DNA from: Flavobacterium cheongpyeongense
GTDB taxonomy: Bacteria > Bacteroidota > Bacteroidia > Flavobacteriales > Flavobacteriaceae
Direction: 5' to 3'
Length of the DNA stretch: 63,194 nt
Assembly: GCF_003202435.1 (NCBI RefSeq)
Contig: NZ_QJHK01000026.1
Span: 1 to 63,194 of the forward strand
Shown: positions 6,865 to 16,317 of the stretch, one piece after another
How the letters are laid out: each line of letters starts with the position of its first letter
Numbering within the stretch: the stretch's first letter is position 1
Made by a program: the position numbers and the translations under genes
Notes under the pieces: generated by a model
Told to the model about the DNA's origin: nothing
Seen by the model: the letters and a program-made list of their open reading frames with translations, nothing else
Databases searched by the model: none

Positions 6865-9800
6865 ATGAGTTTATCAACTACAAGTATAAAGAGGCCTGTT
6901 TTAACGATTGTACTGAACCTTCTGATCATTTTATTCGGTTTCATCGGGTATACTTTTTTGGGGGTTCGTGAATTTCCGTCAATTGATCCGGCGCAGGTTT
7001 CGATCAGAACCAATTATACGGGGGCTAATTCTGATATTATTGAGTCCCAAATTACTGAACCATTAGAAAAAGCTGTAAATGCAATCGACGGAATTCGAAA
7101 TATTACATCATCGAGTAATCAGGGAAGCAGTACTATTACAATCGAATTTAATTTAGACAAAAATCTTGAAGAGGCTGCAAATGATGTTCGCGACAAGGTT
7201 TCGCAGGCTGTTAGAAATTTACCTCAGGATATTGATGCACCACCGGTTGTATCAAAAGCTGATGCCGATAGTGAATCTATTATTTCGATGACAGTCCAGA
7301 GTGATACCCGAAACTCATTAGAATTAAGTGATTATGCCGAAAATGTAATTTCCCAGCGTTTAGAAACTATTCCGGGAGTAAGCGGTGTTCAGATTTGGGG
7401 ACAAAAACGCTACGCCATGCGTTTGTGGATAGACCCTGTAAAATTAACCGCTTATAAATGCACCGTTGCAGACGTACGTAATGCTCTGAATGCACAAAAT
7501 GTAGAACTGCCTTCAGGAAAACTAACCGGTAACAATACCGAATTAACCGTAAAAACGATTGGAAACTTATCCAGTGCCGAAGCATTCAATAATATTATAG
7601 TTCGTACAGACGGAGATAAAATTGTTCGTTTAAGTGATGTTGGGGGTGCCGAATTAGGGCCTGAAAACATTGAGACGTCATTAAAATCATCAGGACTTCC
7701 GATGATTGGTATGGCCATTGTACCTATGCCGGGAGCCAATTACCTTGATATTTCATCTGAATTTTATAAAAAATACGAAACCCTTAAAAAAGACTTACCA
7801 AAAGACATCAAACTAAATATCGCTCTAGATAATACTCAGTTTGTAAAAAAATCAGTATTAGAGGTTGTCGAAACTTTGGGCATTTCTATCCTGTTAGTAA
7901 TCATTATTATTTATCTTTTTTTTAGAGATTGGGCAATTGCTTTCAGACCCTTAATTGATATTCCCGTATCCCTGATTGCCACATTTTTCATTATGTGGAT
8001 GCTCGGATTTTCTATAAATGTATTAACCTTGCTGGCGATTGTATTAGCAACTGGTCTTGTGGTTGATGACGGAATTGTGGTAACCGAGAATATCTTCAAA
8101 AAGGTAGAAGAGGGAATGTCACCAATTGAAGCGGCAATTAAAGGTTCTAACGAGATTTTTTATGCTGTAATCTCTATTTCTGTAACGCTGGCAGCTGTAT
8201 TTTTACCTGTAATTTTTTTAGAAGGCTTCGTAGGAAGGCTTTTTAGGGAATTTGGTGTTGTCATTGGTTCTGCTGTTTTAATTTCTGCCTTTGTATCCCT
8301 CACTTTAACGCCAATGCTAAATGCTTATCTGATGAAAGGCGGTGAACAGAAAAAATCTAAATTCTACGTTAGGACTGAGCCTTTCTTTGAAAAAATGAAT
8401 AGCACTTATGCAGAAAGCCTTTCTAAATTTATGGATCGAAAATGGATCAGCTTCCCAATCCTGATTGTTTGTTTCGGATTGATTTATCTGTTTTTTACCA
8501 TCCTTCCAAAAGAAACAGCACCTTATGACGACCGAAGTTCTGTAACGATGCGAATGACAACTCCAGAAGGTTCTTCGTATGAATATACAGATCGTTTTAT
8601 GCAGGAAATTTCAAAGCTGGCAGATGATTCTGTCCCTGAGAAAAAAGTAAGTCTGGTTGTTACGGCACCTAGCTTTGGAGCTTCTGCAACAAATACAGGG
8701 TTTATCAGACTTTCTCTTAAAGAACCTGATCAGAGAGAACGTTCTCAAAAAGACATTGCAGACAAATTAACAAAATGGACAAAACAATATCCGAATGCCA
8801 AAACATCTGTAATCCAACAACCCACAATTGCTGTTAACAGACGTGGAGGACTGCCTATTCAGTACATCATTCAGGCTCCGACTTTTGAAAAGTTACGAGA
8901 AAAAATTCCTGTTTTCATGGAGGAGGTCGGTAAAAGCGACTTATTCTCAATTACCGATGTAAATCTTAAATTTAACAAACCGGAAATAAATGTCAGTATT
9001 GATCGTGAAAAAGCAGAAAGTTTAGGGATTTCTATCATTGATATAGCCCAGACTTTACAGCTTTCCTTAAGCGGTCAGCGCTTTGGCTATTTCATTAAAA
9101 ACGGAAAACAATATCAGGTTATTGGTCAGTTCGATCAAAAAGACCGTTCGAAACCATTGGATTTAACCTCTATGTTTGTAAAAAATAAAAGCGGAGAATT
9201 GATTCAGATGGATAATGTTGTAAAAATAGAGGAACAAAGTAATCCTCCGCAGCTCTACCACAATAACCGATACATGTCGGCAACTGTTTCGGCAGGTTTG
9301 GCACCCGGCAAAAGCATCAGCGACGGTATTGAAGAAATGGACAGAATTAAAGCTAAAGTCCTGGATCAGAGTTTTACCACGGATTTAAGTGGGGAATCGA
9401 GGGATTTTGTGGAAAGTAGTTCTAATACTTCATTCGCCTTTGGGTTGGCTTTACTGCTTATCTTCCTGATTTTAGCGGCTCAGTTTGAAAGTTTTATTGA
9501 TCCTTTTATCATCATCCTGACAGTACCAATGGCAGTTGCGGGAGCGCTGTTCTCCTTGTGGCTCTTTGGTCAGACCTGGAATATTTTCAGTCAGATTGGT
9601 ACTGTAATGCTTATTGGTCTGGTTACCAAAAATGGTATTTTGATCGTAGAATTTGCCAATCAGCTCCGCGAGCAGGGAAAATCAAAATATGATGCGATTA
9701 TGGAAGCTTCGGAGGCGCGTTTGCGTCCTATTCTAATGACGAGTCTGGCTATTGCATTAGGAGCTTTACCAATCGCAATGTCGCTGGGAGCTGCTTCTAC

Positions 9801-9963
9801 AAGCCGAATCGGAATGGGAGTTGTTATCGTAGGGGGCACCATTTTTTCTTTGGCACTGACACTTTTTGTAATTCCGGCCATTTATCTGATGTGGTCGAAA
9901 GCCCGTAAGCATTATCCGGAATTTGACCATATTGAAGCATACGAAAGAGAAAGCAAGGTATAG
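6865..9963 (+). CDS. RND efflux pump, inner-membrane transporter (AcrB/HAE1 family)
   Basis: At 1032 residues this is the full length of a proton-driven AcrB-type transporter with twelve membrane helices and two large periplasmic loops. The N terminus SIKRPVLTIVLNLLIILFG is typical of helix 1. The proton-relay residues are visible: Asp-Asp in GLVVDDGIVV (about 401-402) and Lys in IGLVTKNGILIVEFANQLR (about 922). The periplasmic porter domain has EFPSIDPAQVSIRTNYTGA. With its adaptor and TolC it would form a tripartite envelope-spanning pump for toxic compounds. Drug specificity cannot be deduced. The C terminus lacks the long tail of enterobacterial AcrB. Confidence 0.95.
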   Translation: MSLSTTSIKRPVLTIVLNLLIILFGFIGYTFLGVREFPSIDPAQVSIRTNYTGANSDIIESQITEPLEKAVNAIDGIRNITSSSNQGSSTITIEFNLDKNLEEAANDVRDKVSQAVRNLPQDIDAPPVVSKADADSESIISMTVQSDTRNSLELSDYAENVISQRLETIPGVSGVQIWGQKRYAMRLWIDPVKLTAYKCTVADVRNALNAQNVELPSGKLTGNNTELTVKTIGNLSSAEAFNNIIVRTDGDKIVRLSDVGGAELGPENIETSLKSSGLPMIGMAIVPMPGANYLDISSEFYKKYETLKKDLPKDIKLNIALDNTQFVKKSVLEVVETLGISILLVIIIIYLFFRDWAIAFRPLIDIPVSLIATFFIMWMLGFSINVLTLLAIVLATGLVVDDGIVVTENIFKKVEEGMSPIEAAIKGSNEIFYAVISISVTLAAVFLPVIFLEGFVGRLFREFGVVIGSAVLISAFVSLTLTPMLNAYLMKGGEQKKSKFYVRTEPFFEKMNSTYAESLSKFMDRKWISFPILIVCFGLIYLFFTILPKETAPYDDRSSVTMRMTTPEGSSYEYTDRFMQEISKLADDSVPEKKVSLVVTAPSFGASATNTGFIRLSLKEPDQRERSQKDIADKLTKWTKQYPNAKTSVIQQPTIAVNRRGGLPIQYIIQAPTFEKLREKIPVFMEEVGKSDLFSITDVNLKFNKPEINVSIDREKAESLGISIIDIAQTLQLSLSGQRFGYFIKNGKQYQVIGQFDQKDRSKPLDLTSMFVKNKSGELIQMDNVVKIEEQSNPPQLYHNNRYMSATVSAGLAPGKSISDGIEEMDRIKAKVLDQSFTTDLSGESRDFVESSSNTSFAFGLALLLIFLILAAQFESFIDPFIIILTVPMAVAGALFSLWLFGQTWNIFSQIGTVMLIGLVTKNGILIVEFANQLREQGKSKYDAIMEASEARLRPILMTSLAIALGALPIAMSLGAASTSRIGMGVVIVGGTIFSLALTLFVIPAIYLMWSKARKHYPEFDHIEAYERESKV

Positions 9964-10042
9964 ATTCTTAATTTTTGAAATAAAATATCAAGAGTTTTGA
10001 ATTGTAGAGTTTACAATACAATTCAAAACCAAAATTTATAAT

Positions 10043-11353
10043 ATGAAAACTAAAACAATATTAAAAAGCCTTATTTTATTTTTGTTTTGTATAGCAAAAA
10101 GTAATGCTCAGGAACTCCTGACTATTGAAGAAGCGATGAAAATAGCTTTAGAAAATAATTTTGAAATTAAAATTGCCAAAAACAATTTAAAGATCAGCGA
10201 AACGAATGTTACCCTCGGAAATGCCGGAATGTTGCCAGTCGCCACTGCTTCGGTTACAGACAACAACAGTATTCAAAATTCATCCCAAACCCGTCAGGAC
10301 GGAACATCTGTCTCTTTGGATAATGCTAAAAACAACAATTTAAACTATGGAGTAAGCCTTGGCTGGACTGTTTTTGACGGAATGAAAATGTTTGCCCGTT
10401 TAGATCAGCTGAAAGAGCTGCAAAAGTTAGGCGATTCAGAATTAAAAAGAACAATTTTAATTAAAATCGGTCAGGTTAATTCGGCTTATTTTGATCTAGT
10501 TCAACAGCAGCAACAACTGGCAGCCTTAGATACCACCATTGTAATTTCAAAGCAAAGATTAGAATTGGCACAAAACCGTTTCACTATTGGAAAAGCTTCA
10601 AAATTAGAAGTTCTAAATGCTCAGGTGGACTTAAATACGGATCAGGTTACTTTATTAAAACAAAAAGAAGCATACGCAAATTCTAAAATTTTACTGAACC
10701 AATATCTGGCACGTGATCCAAAAACAGTTTTTACTGTTTCTAATGTCATTACAGTTGATCATAGTCTGGTTTTAGCTGATTTGATGGATTTGGCACAAAA
10801 ACAAAATCCTGCATTAGAAGCTCAGGTCATTAATAAACGAATTGCCGAATTAGAGCTAAAACAAATAAAAGCAGACCGATACCCTGTAGTAAACCTAACC
10901 TCCGGTTATAATTTTGCCGAAAGTCAGTCGAGTTTAGGATTTACAAGTCAAACCTCAGCAAGGGGTTTAAATTATGGTTTTAATGCAACTTTAAATATTT
11001 TTGACGGTTTTAATCAGCATCGAAATGAAAAAGTGGCAAAATTGGAAATTGAAAACTCACAAATCGCTATTGAACAACAAAACATGATTTTAAATACACA
11101 AATCAGCACTGCTTTTCAAACCTATCTGACCCATCTTGAATTAATTGATCTGGAAGAGGACAACGAAGCAATAGCAAAACAAAACCTGCAGATTACGCTG
11201 GATAAATTTAGAATAGGAACCATTACTACACTTGATTTCAGAGCGGCTCAATTAAATTATGTCAATGCAAAAGTGCGGTACAGCAATGCGCAATATCAGG
11301 CAAAATTATCTGAAATTGCTTTGAAAGAATTAGCAGGAAATATTCGTTTTTGA
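10043..11353 (+). CDS. TolC-family outer-membrane efflux channel
   Basis: A 436-residue protein with signal peptide (about 1-22, cleavage near KSNAQ). Two repeated OEP halves each carry long coiled-coil helices and heptad-like Leu/Ala/Gln spacing (QLKELQKLGDSELKR; LELAQNRFTIGKASKLEVLNAQ). The paired motif appears again as ITLDKFRIGTITTLDFRAAQ in the second half, as expected for TolC. It is the third gene of the pump operon, 79 bp after the RND gene. It should trimerise into an outer-membrane barrel with a periplasmic tunnel. Confidence 0.93.
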   Translation: MKTKTILKSLILFLFCIAKSNAQELLTIEEAMKIALENNFEIKIAKNNLKISETNVTLGNAGMLPVATASVTDNNSIQNSSQTRQDGTSVSLDNAKNNNLNYGVSLGWTVFDGMKMFARLDQLKELQKLGDSELKRTILIKIGQVNSAYFDLVQQQQQLAALDTTIVISKQRLELAQNRFTIGKASKLEVLNAQVDLNTDQVTLLKQKEAYANSKILLNQYLARDPKTVFTVSNVITVDHSLVLADLMDLAQKQNPALEAQVINKRIAELELKQIKADRYPVVNLTSGYNFAESQSSLGFTSQTSARGLNYGFNATLNIFDGFNQHRNEKVAKLEIENSQIAIEQQNMILNTQISTAFQTYLTHLELIDLEEDNEAIAKQNLQITLDKFRIGTITTLDFRAAQLNYVNAKVRYSNAQYQAKLSEIALKELAGNIRF

Positions 11354-11378
11354 CCTCAACTTAATTTAAAATTTTCAT

Positions 11379-12242
11379 ATGACTTCGTACAACCCAAAAG
11401 ACTGGTTTAGTTTTATTTTTCATTTAAGTAAAGCAGATACATTTCGCAAATTAATTCCTGTAATGTTTTTTATAGGGATCTACTGTAGCGGAATTGCGTA
11501 TCTCGAAATAGAATATTGGGCTTTACCAGAAGACAGTCATGTTAAAAACATCTCAATAATGCACGGAATGTTAGGTTTTGTAATTTCATTATTGTTGGCA
11601 TATCGAACTAATACGGCATACGATCGATGGTGGGAAGGGAGACGTATGTGGGGAAATCTGGTAAACAGCAGCCGCAATCTGGCGATTAAACTTTCTGCCG
11701 TTTTAACAGATGAAAAAGACAGGACTTTTTTTAGAAAAATAATCCCTGGCTATGCCTCTATCTTAAATAAACATTTGAAAGACGAAGAAACAGGTAAACA
11801 ACTTTTCGATGATGTTGATTTAGAAATTGATCATCATAAACACAGACCCAATCAGATAGCTAAAATAATGTACCAAAAAATACAGGATCTTTATTCTGCC
11901 AAAAAAATTTCAGGTGATCAATTAATAATCCTTAATAATGAATTAACCTCTTTTACAGATATTTGTGGTGCATGTGAACGAATCAAAAACACACCTATAC
12001 CCTACTCTTACAGTGCCTTTATCAAAAAATTCATTTTTATTTATGTCCTTACATTGCCCTTTGCATATGTTTTTACCTTAGGCTATTATGTAATTCCTGT
12101 TGTGGTTTTTATTTTTTATGTTTTGGCTAGTTTAGAATTAATTGCCGAAGAAATTGAAGATCCGTTTGGTATGGATGCCAATGACTTGCCTACGCAAAAA
12201 ATATCGGAAAACATCAAAAAACATGTAGAAGAATTAATTTAA
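11379..12242 (+). CDS. bestrophin-like anion channel (UPF0187)
   Basis: This 287-residue inner-membrane protein has two N-terminal helices (about 24-44 and 58-78) and two later ones near 220-255. The family-defining stretch after helix 2 is RTNTAYDRWWEGRRMWG, and the end reads EIEDPFGMDANDLPT, the acidic segment conserved from bacterial to animal bestrophins. Bacterial members form pentameric ion channels. It starts 25 bp after tolC, so it is likely transcribed with the pump operon, though a functional link to efflux is not established. Confidence 0.88.
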   Translation: MTSYNPKDWFSFIFHLSKADTFRKLIPVMFFIGIYCSGIAYLEIEYWALPEDSHVKNISIMHGMLGFVISLLLAYRTNTAYDRWWEGRRMWGNLVNSSRNLAIKLSAVLTDEKDRTFFRKIIPGYASILNKHLKDEETGKQLFDDVDLEIDHHKHRPNQIAKIMYQKIQDLYSAKKISGDQLIILNNELTSFTDICGACERIKNTPIPYSYSAFIKKFIFIYVLTLPFAYVFTLGYYVIPVVVFIFYVLASLELIAEEIEDPFGMDANDLPTQKISENIKKHVEELI

Positions 12243-12360
12243 TCTCAAAGCAAAAAAAGACAAGACTATAAAAACAAATTTTATAAGAATCGGTACAACT
12301 TGTAACACCCCTTAAAATGCACTTGCTTAAAAGTTGGCTCTACTTTTCTATAAATTTTAA

Positions 12361-12395
12361 TTTGGATTGTACATGACAGAATTTGTACATCCAAA
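12361..12395. promoter_or_regulatory. hairpin in the bestrophin-pheT spacer
   Basis: TTTGGATTGTACA (12361-12373) pairs with TGTACATCCAAA (12384-12395), a 12-bp stem with one bulged T. No strong T run follows, so it may be a weak terminator of the upstream operon or part of a pheT leader. The rest of 12243-12577 shows no gene; TATATTTA near 12541 resembles a minus-7 box with one mismatch. Confidence 0.4.
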
Positions 12396-12577
12396 TAATT
12401 CAAAACCAATAAAAGTGACCATTTTGTTACTGCCTTTTTTATTAGAATTTTGAAAAACGATCTTAATCCTATTTGATTTTTAAAAAATAATACCTGCTCA
12501 AAAAACAAAAAAATAGTTTCCAACTCCCGCAATCTATCCTTATATTTACACCTTTATTTAAGAACAATAAAGTTAAC

Positions 12578-14998
12578 ATGAAAATATCTTATAACTGGTT
12601 AAAACAATTTATCAAAACAGACTGGACATCAGAACAGACATCTGAATTATTAACAGATTTAGGTTTAGAGGTTGAAATTGTCGAAAAATACCAATCAGTA
12701 AAAGGAGGCTTAGAAGGAGTTGTTGTAGGACACGTGCTTACTTGTGAAAAACATCCTGATGCTGACAGATTAAAAGTAACAACCCTAAACATTGGTTTAG
12801 AAACTCCTATACAGGTTGTTTGTGGTGCAGCAAATGTTGCGGCAGGTCAAAAAGTACCGGTAGCAACAATAGGAACCGTTTTATATGATAAAGAAGGCTC
12901 AGAATTTACTATAAAAAAGGGAAAAATTCGTGGACAGGAAAGCCATGGAATGATTTGCGCTGAAGACGAATTAGGTCTTGGTACAGGGCATGATGGGATT
13001 ATGGTTCTGGATGATGCTTTTGTTCCCGGGACTCCCGCTTCTGAGGTTTTTAAAATAGCAAATGATGAAGTTTTCGAAATTGGGTTAACTCCAAATCGTG
13101 CTGATGCAATGAGCCATTTTGGTACAGCTCGTGATTTAAGAGCCGGAATGCTGCAACGTGGTGTAAATGTAGAATTAATTACGCCCTCTGTAAGCAATTT
13201 CAGAGTTGATATGCGTACCCTGAAAATTGACGTAAATGTCGAAGAGCCTCTTTTGGCACCAAGATATTGCGGCGTAACAATTTCAGGTATTACCGTAGAA
13301 GAATCCCCAGCCTGGCTGAAAGACCGCTTAAAAGCCATTGGATTAACACCAAAAAATAATATTGTTGATGTTACCAATTATGTCCTACACGAATTAGGTC
13401 AGCCTCTACATGCATTTGATGCGGCAAAAATCAACGGAAAAGTAATTGTAAAAACACTTCCGGAGGGAACTAAGTTTGTTACTTTAGATGATGTTGAAAG
13501 AACATTACACGCCGAAGATTTAATGATTTGCGATGAAAAAGGACCACTTTGTATCGCAGGTGTTTTTGGAGGAAAAAAATCAGGCGTTACTGAAGGAACT
13601 ACTGCTGTATTTTTAGAAAGTGCCTATTTTGATGCCGTTAGTATTCGTAAAACAGCCAAAAGACATCAATTAAATACAGATGCTTCTTTTAGATTTGAAA
13701 GAGGCATTGATCCAACTATTACTGAATATGCATTAAAACGTGCTGCACTTTTAATTCAGGAAGTCGCAGGAGGAAAAATAACCTCTGATGTAATTGAAGT
13801 GTATCCTAAAAAGGTAGAAGACTTTTCTGTTTTCTTAAACTTTAGCCATGTGTCAAAAATCATCGGACAGGAAATCCCAAAAGATACCATTAAGAAAATA
13901 CTGGTTTCTTTAGATATTAAAGTAAATAGTGTTTCTGATTCCGGTTTAGGATTGACAATTCCGGCCTATAGGGTCGATGTTCAGCGTGAAATAGATGTTA
14001 TTGAAGAAATTTTAAGAGTATACGGATATAATAATATTGATTTCTCTAAAAAATTTAATGCAACAGTATCCAATTCACCAAGAACGGAAGATTATAAAGT
14101 ACAAAATGTAATTGCATCACAGTTAAACTCACAAGGTTTTCATGAGATGATGGCAAATTCATTAACAACAGCTGCCTATGTAAAATTGTCAACATCGTTA
14201 AAAGAAGAACATAATGTTACGATGCTGAATCCTCTGAGCAGCGATTTGTCTACTATGCGACAATCTTTATTATTCTCTGGTTTAGAAGCGATATCATACA
14301 ATATCAACCGAAGAAATTCAGATTTAAAACTGTTTGAGTTTGGAAAAACATATCATAAATACCTGAATGGTTACGAAGAACATAAACACTTGAGTTTGTT
14401 AATTTCAGGAAACAGAAACAAAGAAAGCTGGACAAGTCCACAAAAAAGCACTGATTTCTTTTTATTGAAAGGGTATGTAGCCGGTATTTTAAATCGTTTA
14501 GGAATAGACAAAATTTCAAATATCCCTGTGAAAACTGATATTTTTTCAGAAGGAATTTCAATTTGCTACAACAATGATACGCTGGTTGAACTGGGAAGTG
14601 TAAAAAAATCAATTTTAAAACATTTCGGAATAAAACAAGAGGTTTATTATGCCGATTTTAACTGGGATTTGGTTCTGAGAATAATCACCGGAAAAATTAA
14701 ATATTCTGAAATCCCAAAATATCCTGAAGTTCGCAGAGATTTAGCTCTTTTGATTGATCAGCATACAACTTACGAAAGTATTTATAATTTAGCCAGACAA
14801 ACAGAGAAATATCTTTTGAAAGACATCAATTTATTTGATGTTTATGAAGGTAATAAACTCCCTCAAGGCAAAAAATCGTACGCTATGAGTTTTACCATTC
14901 AGGATAATACAAAAACACTAACAGACTCGCAGATTGACAAGATTATGACCAAACTGCAACAGACTTTTGAAACTGAACTTGGAGCGACTTTAAGATAA
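12578..14998 (+). CDS. pheT: phenylalanyl-tRNA synthetase beta subunit
   Basis: The 806-residue beta subunit of the (alpha-beta)2 cytoplasmic enzyme that charges tRNA-Phe. In order: N-terminal tRNA-binding EMAP-like domain (about 39-148, CEKHPDADRLKVTTLNIG), B3/B4 editing domain (NNIVDVTNYVLHELGQPLHAFD and the RFERGID block), B5 domain (about 400-475), the catalytic-like core, and the C-terminal anticodon-binding FDX-ACB domain (about 712-806, PKYPEVRRDLALLID). Length is standard. pheS is not adjacent, which is normal in this phylum. A strong terminator follows. Confidence 0.97.
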   Translation: MKISYNWLKQFIKTDWTSEQTSELLTDLGLEVEIVEKYQSVKGGLEGVVVGHVLTCEKHPDADRLKVTTLNIGLETPIQVVCGAANVAAGQKVPVATIGTVLYDKEGSEFTIKKGKIRGQESHGMICAEDELGLGTGHDGIMVLDDAFVPGTPASEVFKIANDEVFEIGLTPNRADAMSHFGTARDLRAGMLQRGVNVELITPSVSNFRVDMRTLKIDVNVEEPLLAPRYCGVTISGITVEESPAWLKDRLKAIGLTPKNNIVDVTNYVLHELGQPLHAFDAAKINGKVIVKTLPEGTKFVTLDDVERTLHAEDLMICDEKGPLCIAGVFGGKKSGVTEGTTAVFLESAYFDAVSIRKTAKRHQLNTDASFRFERGIDPTITEYALKRAALLIQEVAGGKITSDVIEVYPKKVEDFSVFLNFSHVSKIIGQEIPKDTIKKILVSLDIKVNSVSDSGLGLTIPAYRVDVQREIDVIEEILRVYGYNNIDFSKKFNATVSNSPRTEDYKVQNVIASQLNSQGFHEMMANSLTTAAYVKLSTSLKEEHNVTMLNPLSSDLSTMRQSLLFSGLEAISYNINRRNSDLKLFEFGKTYHKYLNGYEEHKHLSLLISGNRNKESWTSPQKSTDFFLLKGYVAGILNRLGIDKISNIPVKTDIFSEGISICYNNDTLVELGSVKKSILKHFGIKQEVYYADFNWDLVLRIITGKIKYSEIPKYPEVRRDLALLIDQHTTYESIYNLARQTEKYLLKDINLFDVYEGNKLPQGKKSYAMSFTIQDNTKTLTDSQIDKIMTKLQQTFETELGATLR

Positions 14999-15004
14999 TC
15001 GGAT

Positions 15005-15038
15005 AAAAAAAACACCAGTGATTCTGGTGTTTTTTTTA
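15005..15038 (+). terminator. terminator of pheT (bidirectional)
   Basis: AAAACACCAG / CTGGTGTTTT around TGATT, with A and T runs on the two sides. It lies between the convergent ends of pheT and the DUF808 gene and can serve both. Confidence 0.85.
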
Positions 15039-15056
15039 TATATTACTAGATATAGC

Positions 15057-15938
15057 TTACGCTTTTTTTTCAAAAATCTTTTTAAAGATATTTACGATTA
15101 CTAAAACGATAAGCCCTAAAACCAGTCCAATAACAAACTCTTTTATTACAGAAGGAAGTTGAATTGCGGGTACATAATGATGAAAAAACGGGATATAATG
15201 AACAAAAATCCCTCCGGCTACTAAGAGCAATGCAATTGTACCAATAACAGTTAGACTCCTGATTATTAACGGAAGTGCTTTTACCAAAATATTACCTATA
15301 AATTTTGACACACTTTTTTCTCTTTTACTAAATTTAATAAGTCTGTAACCTGCTTCATCCATTCGAACAATAAGAGCTACAATACCGTAAACACCAATTG
15401 TGGCAATTACTGCAATTATTGAAGTGACAATAATCTGCTGCATTAAAGGTTCTTCAATGACGGTACCCAAAGCAATTATTACAATTTCAACAGATAATAT
15501 AAAATCAGTTATGATAGCTGATTTTATTTTTCCTTTTTCCATTTCCAAAATTTCTTCCTCCGTAAAGGTTTCCTCCGATATTCCTTCTGATTCTTCATGT
15601 GAATGCGGAAATATAAATTCATATATTTTTTCGGCACCTTCGTAGGCCAAAAATAATCCTCCCAAAACTAGAATCACAATAATAGCAACTGGTAAAAAAG
15701 CACTCAACAAAAATGCTATTGGAAGAATAATAGCTTTATTAAGTAGCGACCCTTTGCTGATTGCCCAAAGTACAGGAAGCTCTCTGGAAGATGCAAACCC
15801 AGAAGCTTTTTCAGCATTTACTGCTAAATCATCCCCTAAAATACCCGCAGTTTTCTTTGCTGCAATTTTACTCATTACTGCAACATCATCCATAATTGCT
15901 GCAATATCATCTAATAGTACGAAAAACCCTGATGCCAT
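15057..15938 (-). CDS. DUF808 family inner-membrane protein (YedI-like)
   Basis: A 293-residue polytopic membrane protein beginning MASGFFVLLDDIAAIMDDVA, the highly conserved DUF808/YedI N terminus. It continues with KKTAGILGDDLAVNAE and about six hydrophobic helices (near 75-100, 145-165, 170-190, 225-245 and 265-285). The family has no established biochemical role; Asp-rich helix 1 and the conserved LAYEGAEK segment are its marks. It is apparently monocistronic, convergent with pheT. Confidence 0.85.
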   Translation of the reverse strand: MASGFFVLLDDIAAIMDDVAVMSKIAAKKTAGILGDDLAVNAEKASGFASSRELPVLWAISKGSLLNKAIILPIAFLLSAFLPVAIIVILVLGGLFLAYEGAEKIYEFIFPHSHEESEGISEETFTEEEILEMEKGKIKSAIITDFILSVEIVIIALGTVIEEPLMQQIIVTSIIAVIATIGVYGIVALIVRMDEAGYRLIKFSKREKSVSKFIGNILVKALPLIIRSLTVIGTIALLLVAGGIFVHYIPFFHHYVPAIQLPSVIKEFVIGLVLGLIVLVIVNIFKKIFEKKA

Positions 15939-15970
15939 TATAATTTACTTTTAGTATATAAATCCATTTT

Positions 15971-16136
15971 TTAGTTGTGCGAATCTAATACTTTTGATTT
16001 AATTTTCCTCGAAAAATCAACTGCATTGCCCAAGAAGAAGCCAAATAATGATAAAACCAAAATAGTTTCAAAACAACCTCCATCAATTTTTTTGGCACCA
16101 TAGCCTGCGATTAATCCTCTGAATATATTGTTTCAT
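15971..16136 (-). pseudogene. frameshifted small membrane-protein gene (54 residues when corrected)
   Basis: On the minus strand an ATG at 16136 reads MKQYI and then runs into a stop; one frame over, without a start codon, the sequence reads RGLIAGYGAKKIDGGCF followed by a hydrophobic helix (ILVLSLFGFFLG) and a charged tail ending at the TAA at 15971. The interval is 166 bases, one more than a multiple of three, so a single inserted base near codon 6 explains the break. The IAGYGAKK...GGC pattern matches small one-helix proteins I recall from flavobacteria. The rest of 15939-16317 holds only AT-rich spacer and the terminator at 16261. Confidence 0.55.
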
Positions 16137-16260
16137 AATCTTATGTTTTTAAATTATTTTTTTTTCTAGTAATGTAAAGTTGAGAACTAAATTGAAAATA
16201 GTTTTTATATTACTTTAAAAAAAAATTGCATGATTTACGTTTTATGAATCTTCCATAAAT

Positions 16261-16290
16261 AAAAAAACCAGCCTTATTTATGACTGGTAA
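16261..16290 (-). terminator. terminator of the surface-protein operon
   Basis: On the minus strand TTACCAG and CTGGTTT form a short stem around a 12-nt loop, ending in seven T residues, 28 bases past the stop of the 16318-17352 gene. Confidence 0.6.
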
Positions 16291-16317
16291 TTTCTAAATT
16301 TATCAATAGTTTAAATT

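Noticed and set aside
12578..14998. T-box riboswitch upstream of pheT
   Set aside because: No T-box core sequence or specifier-loop structure seen in 12243-12577; T-boxes are not expected in this phylum.
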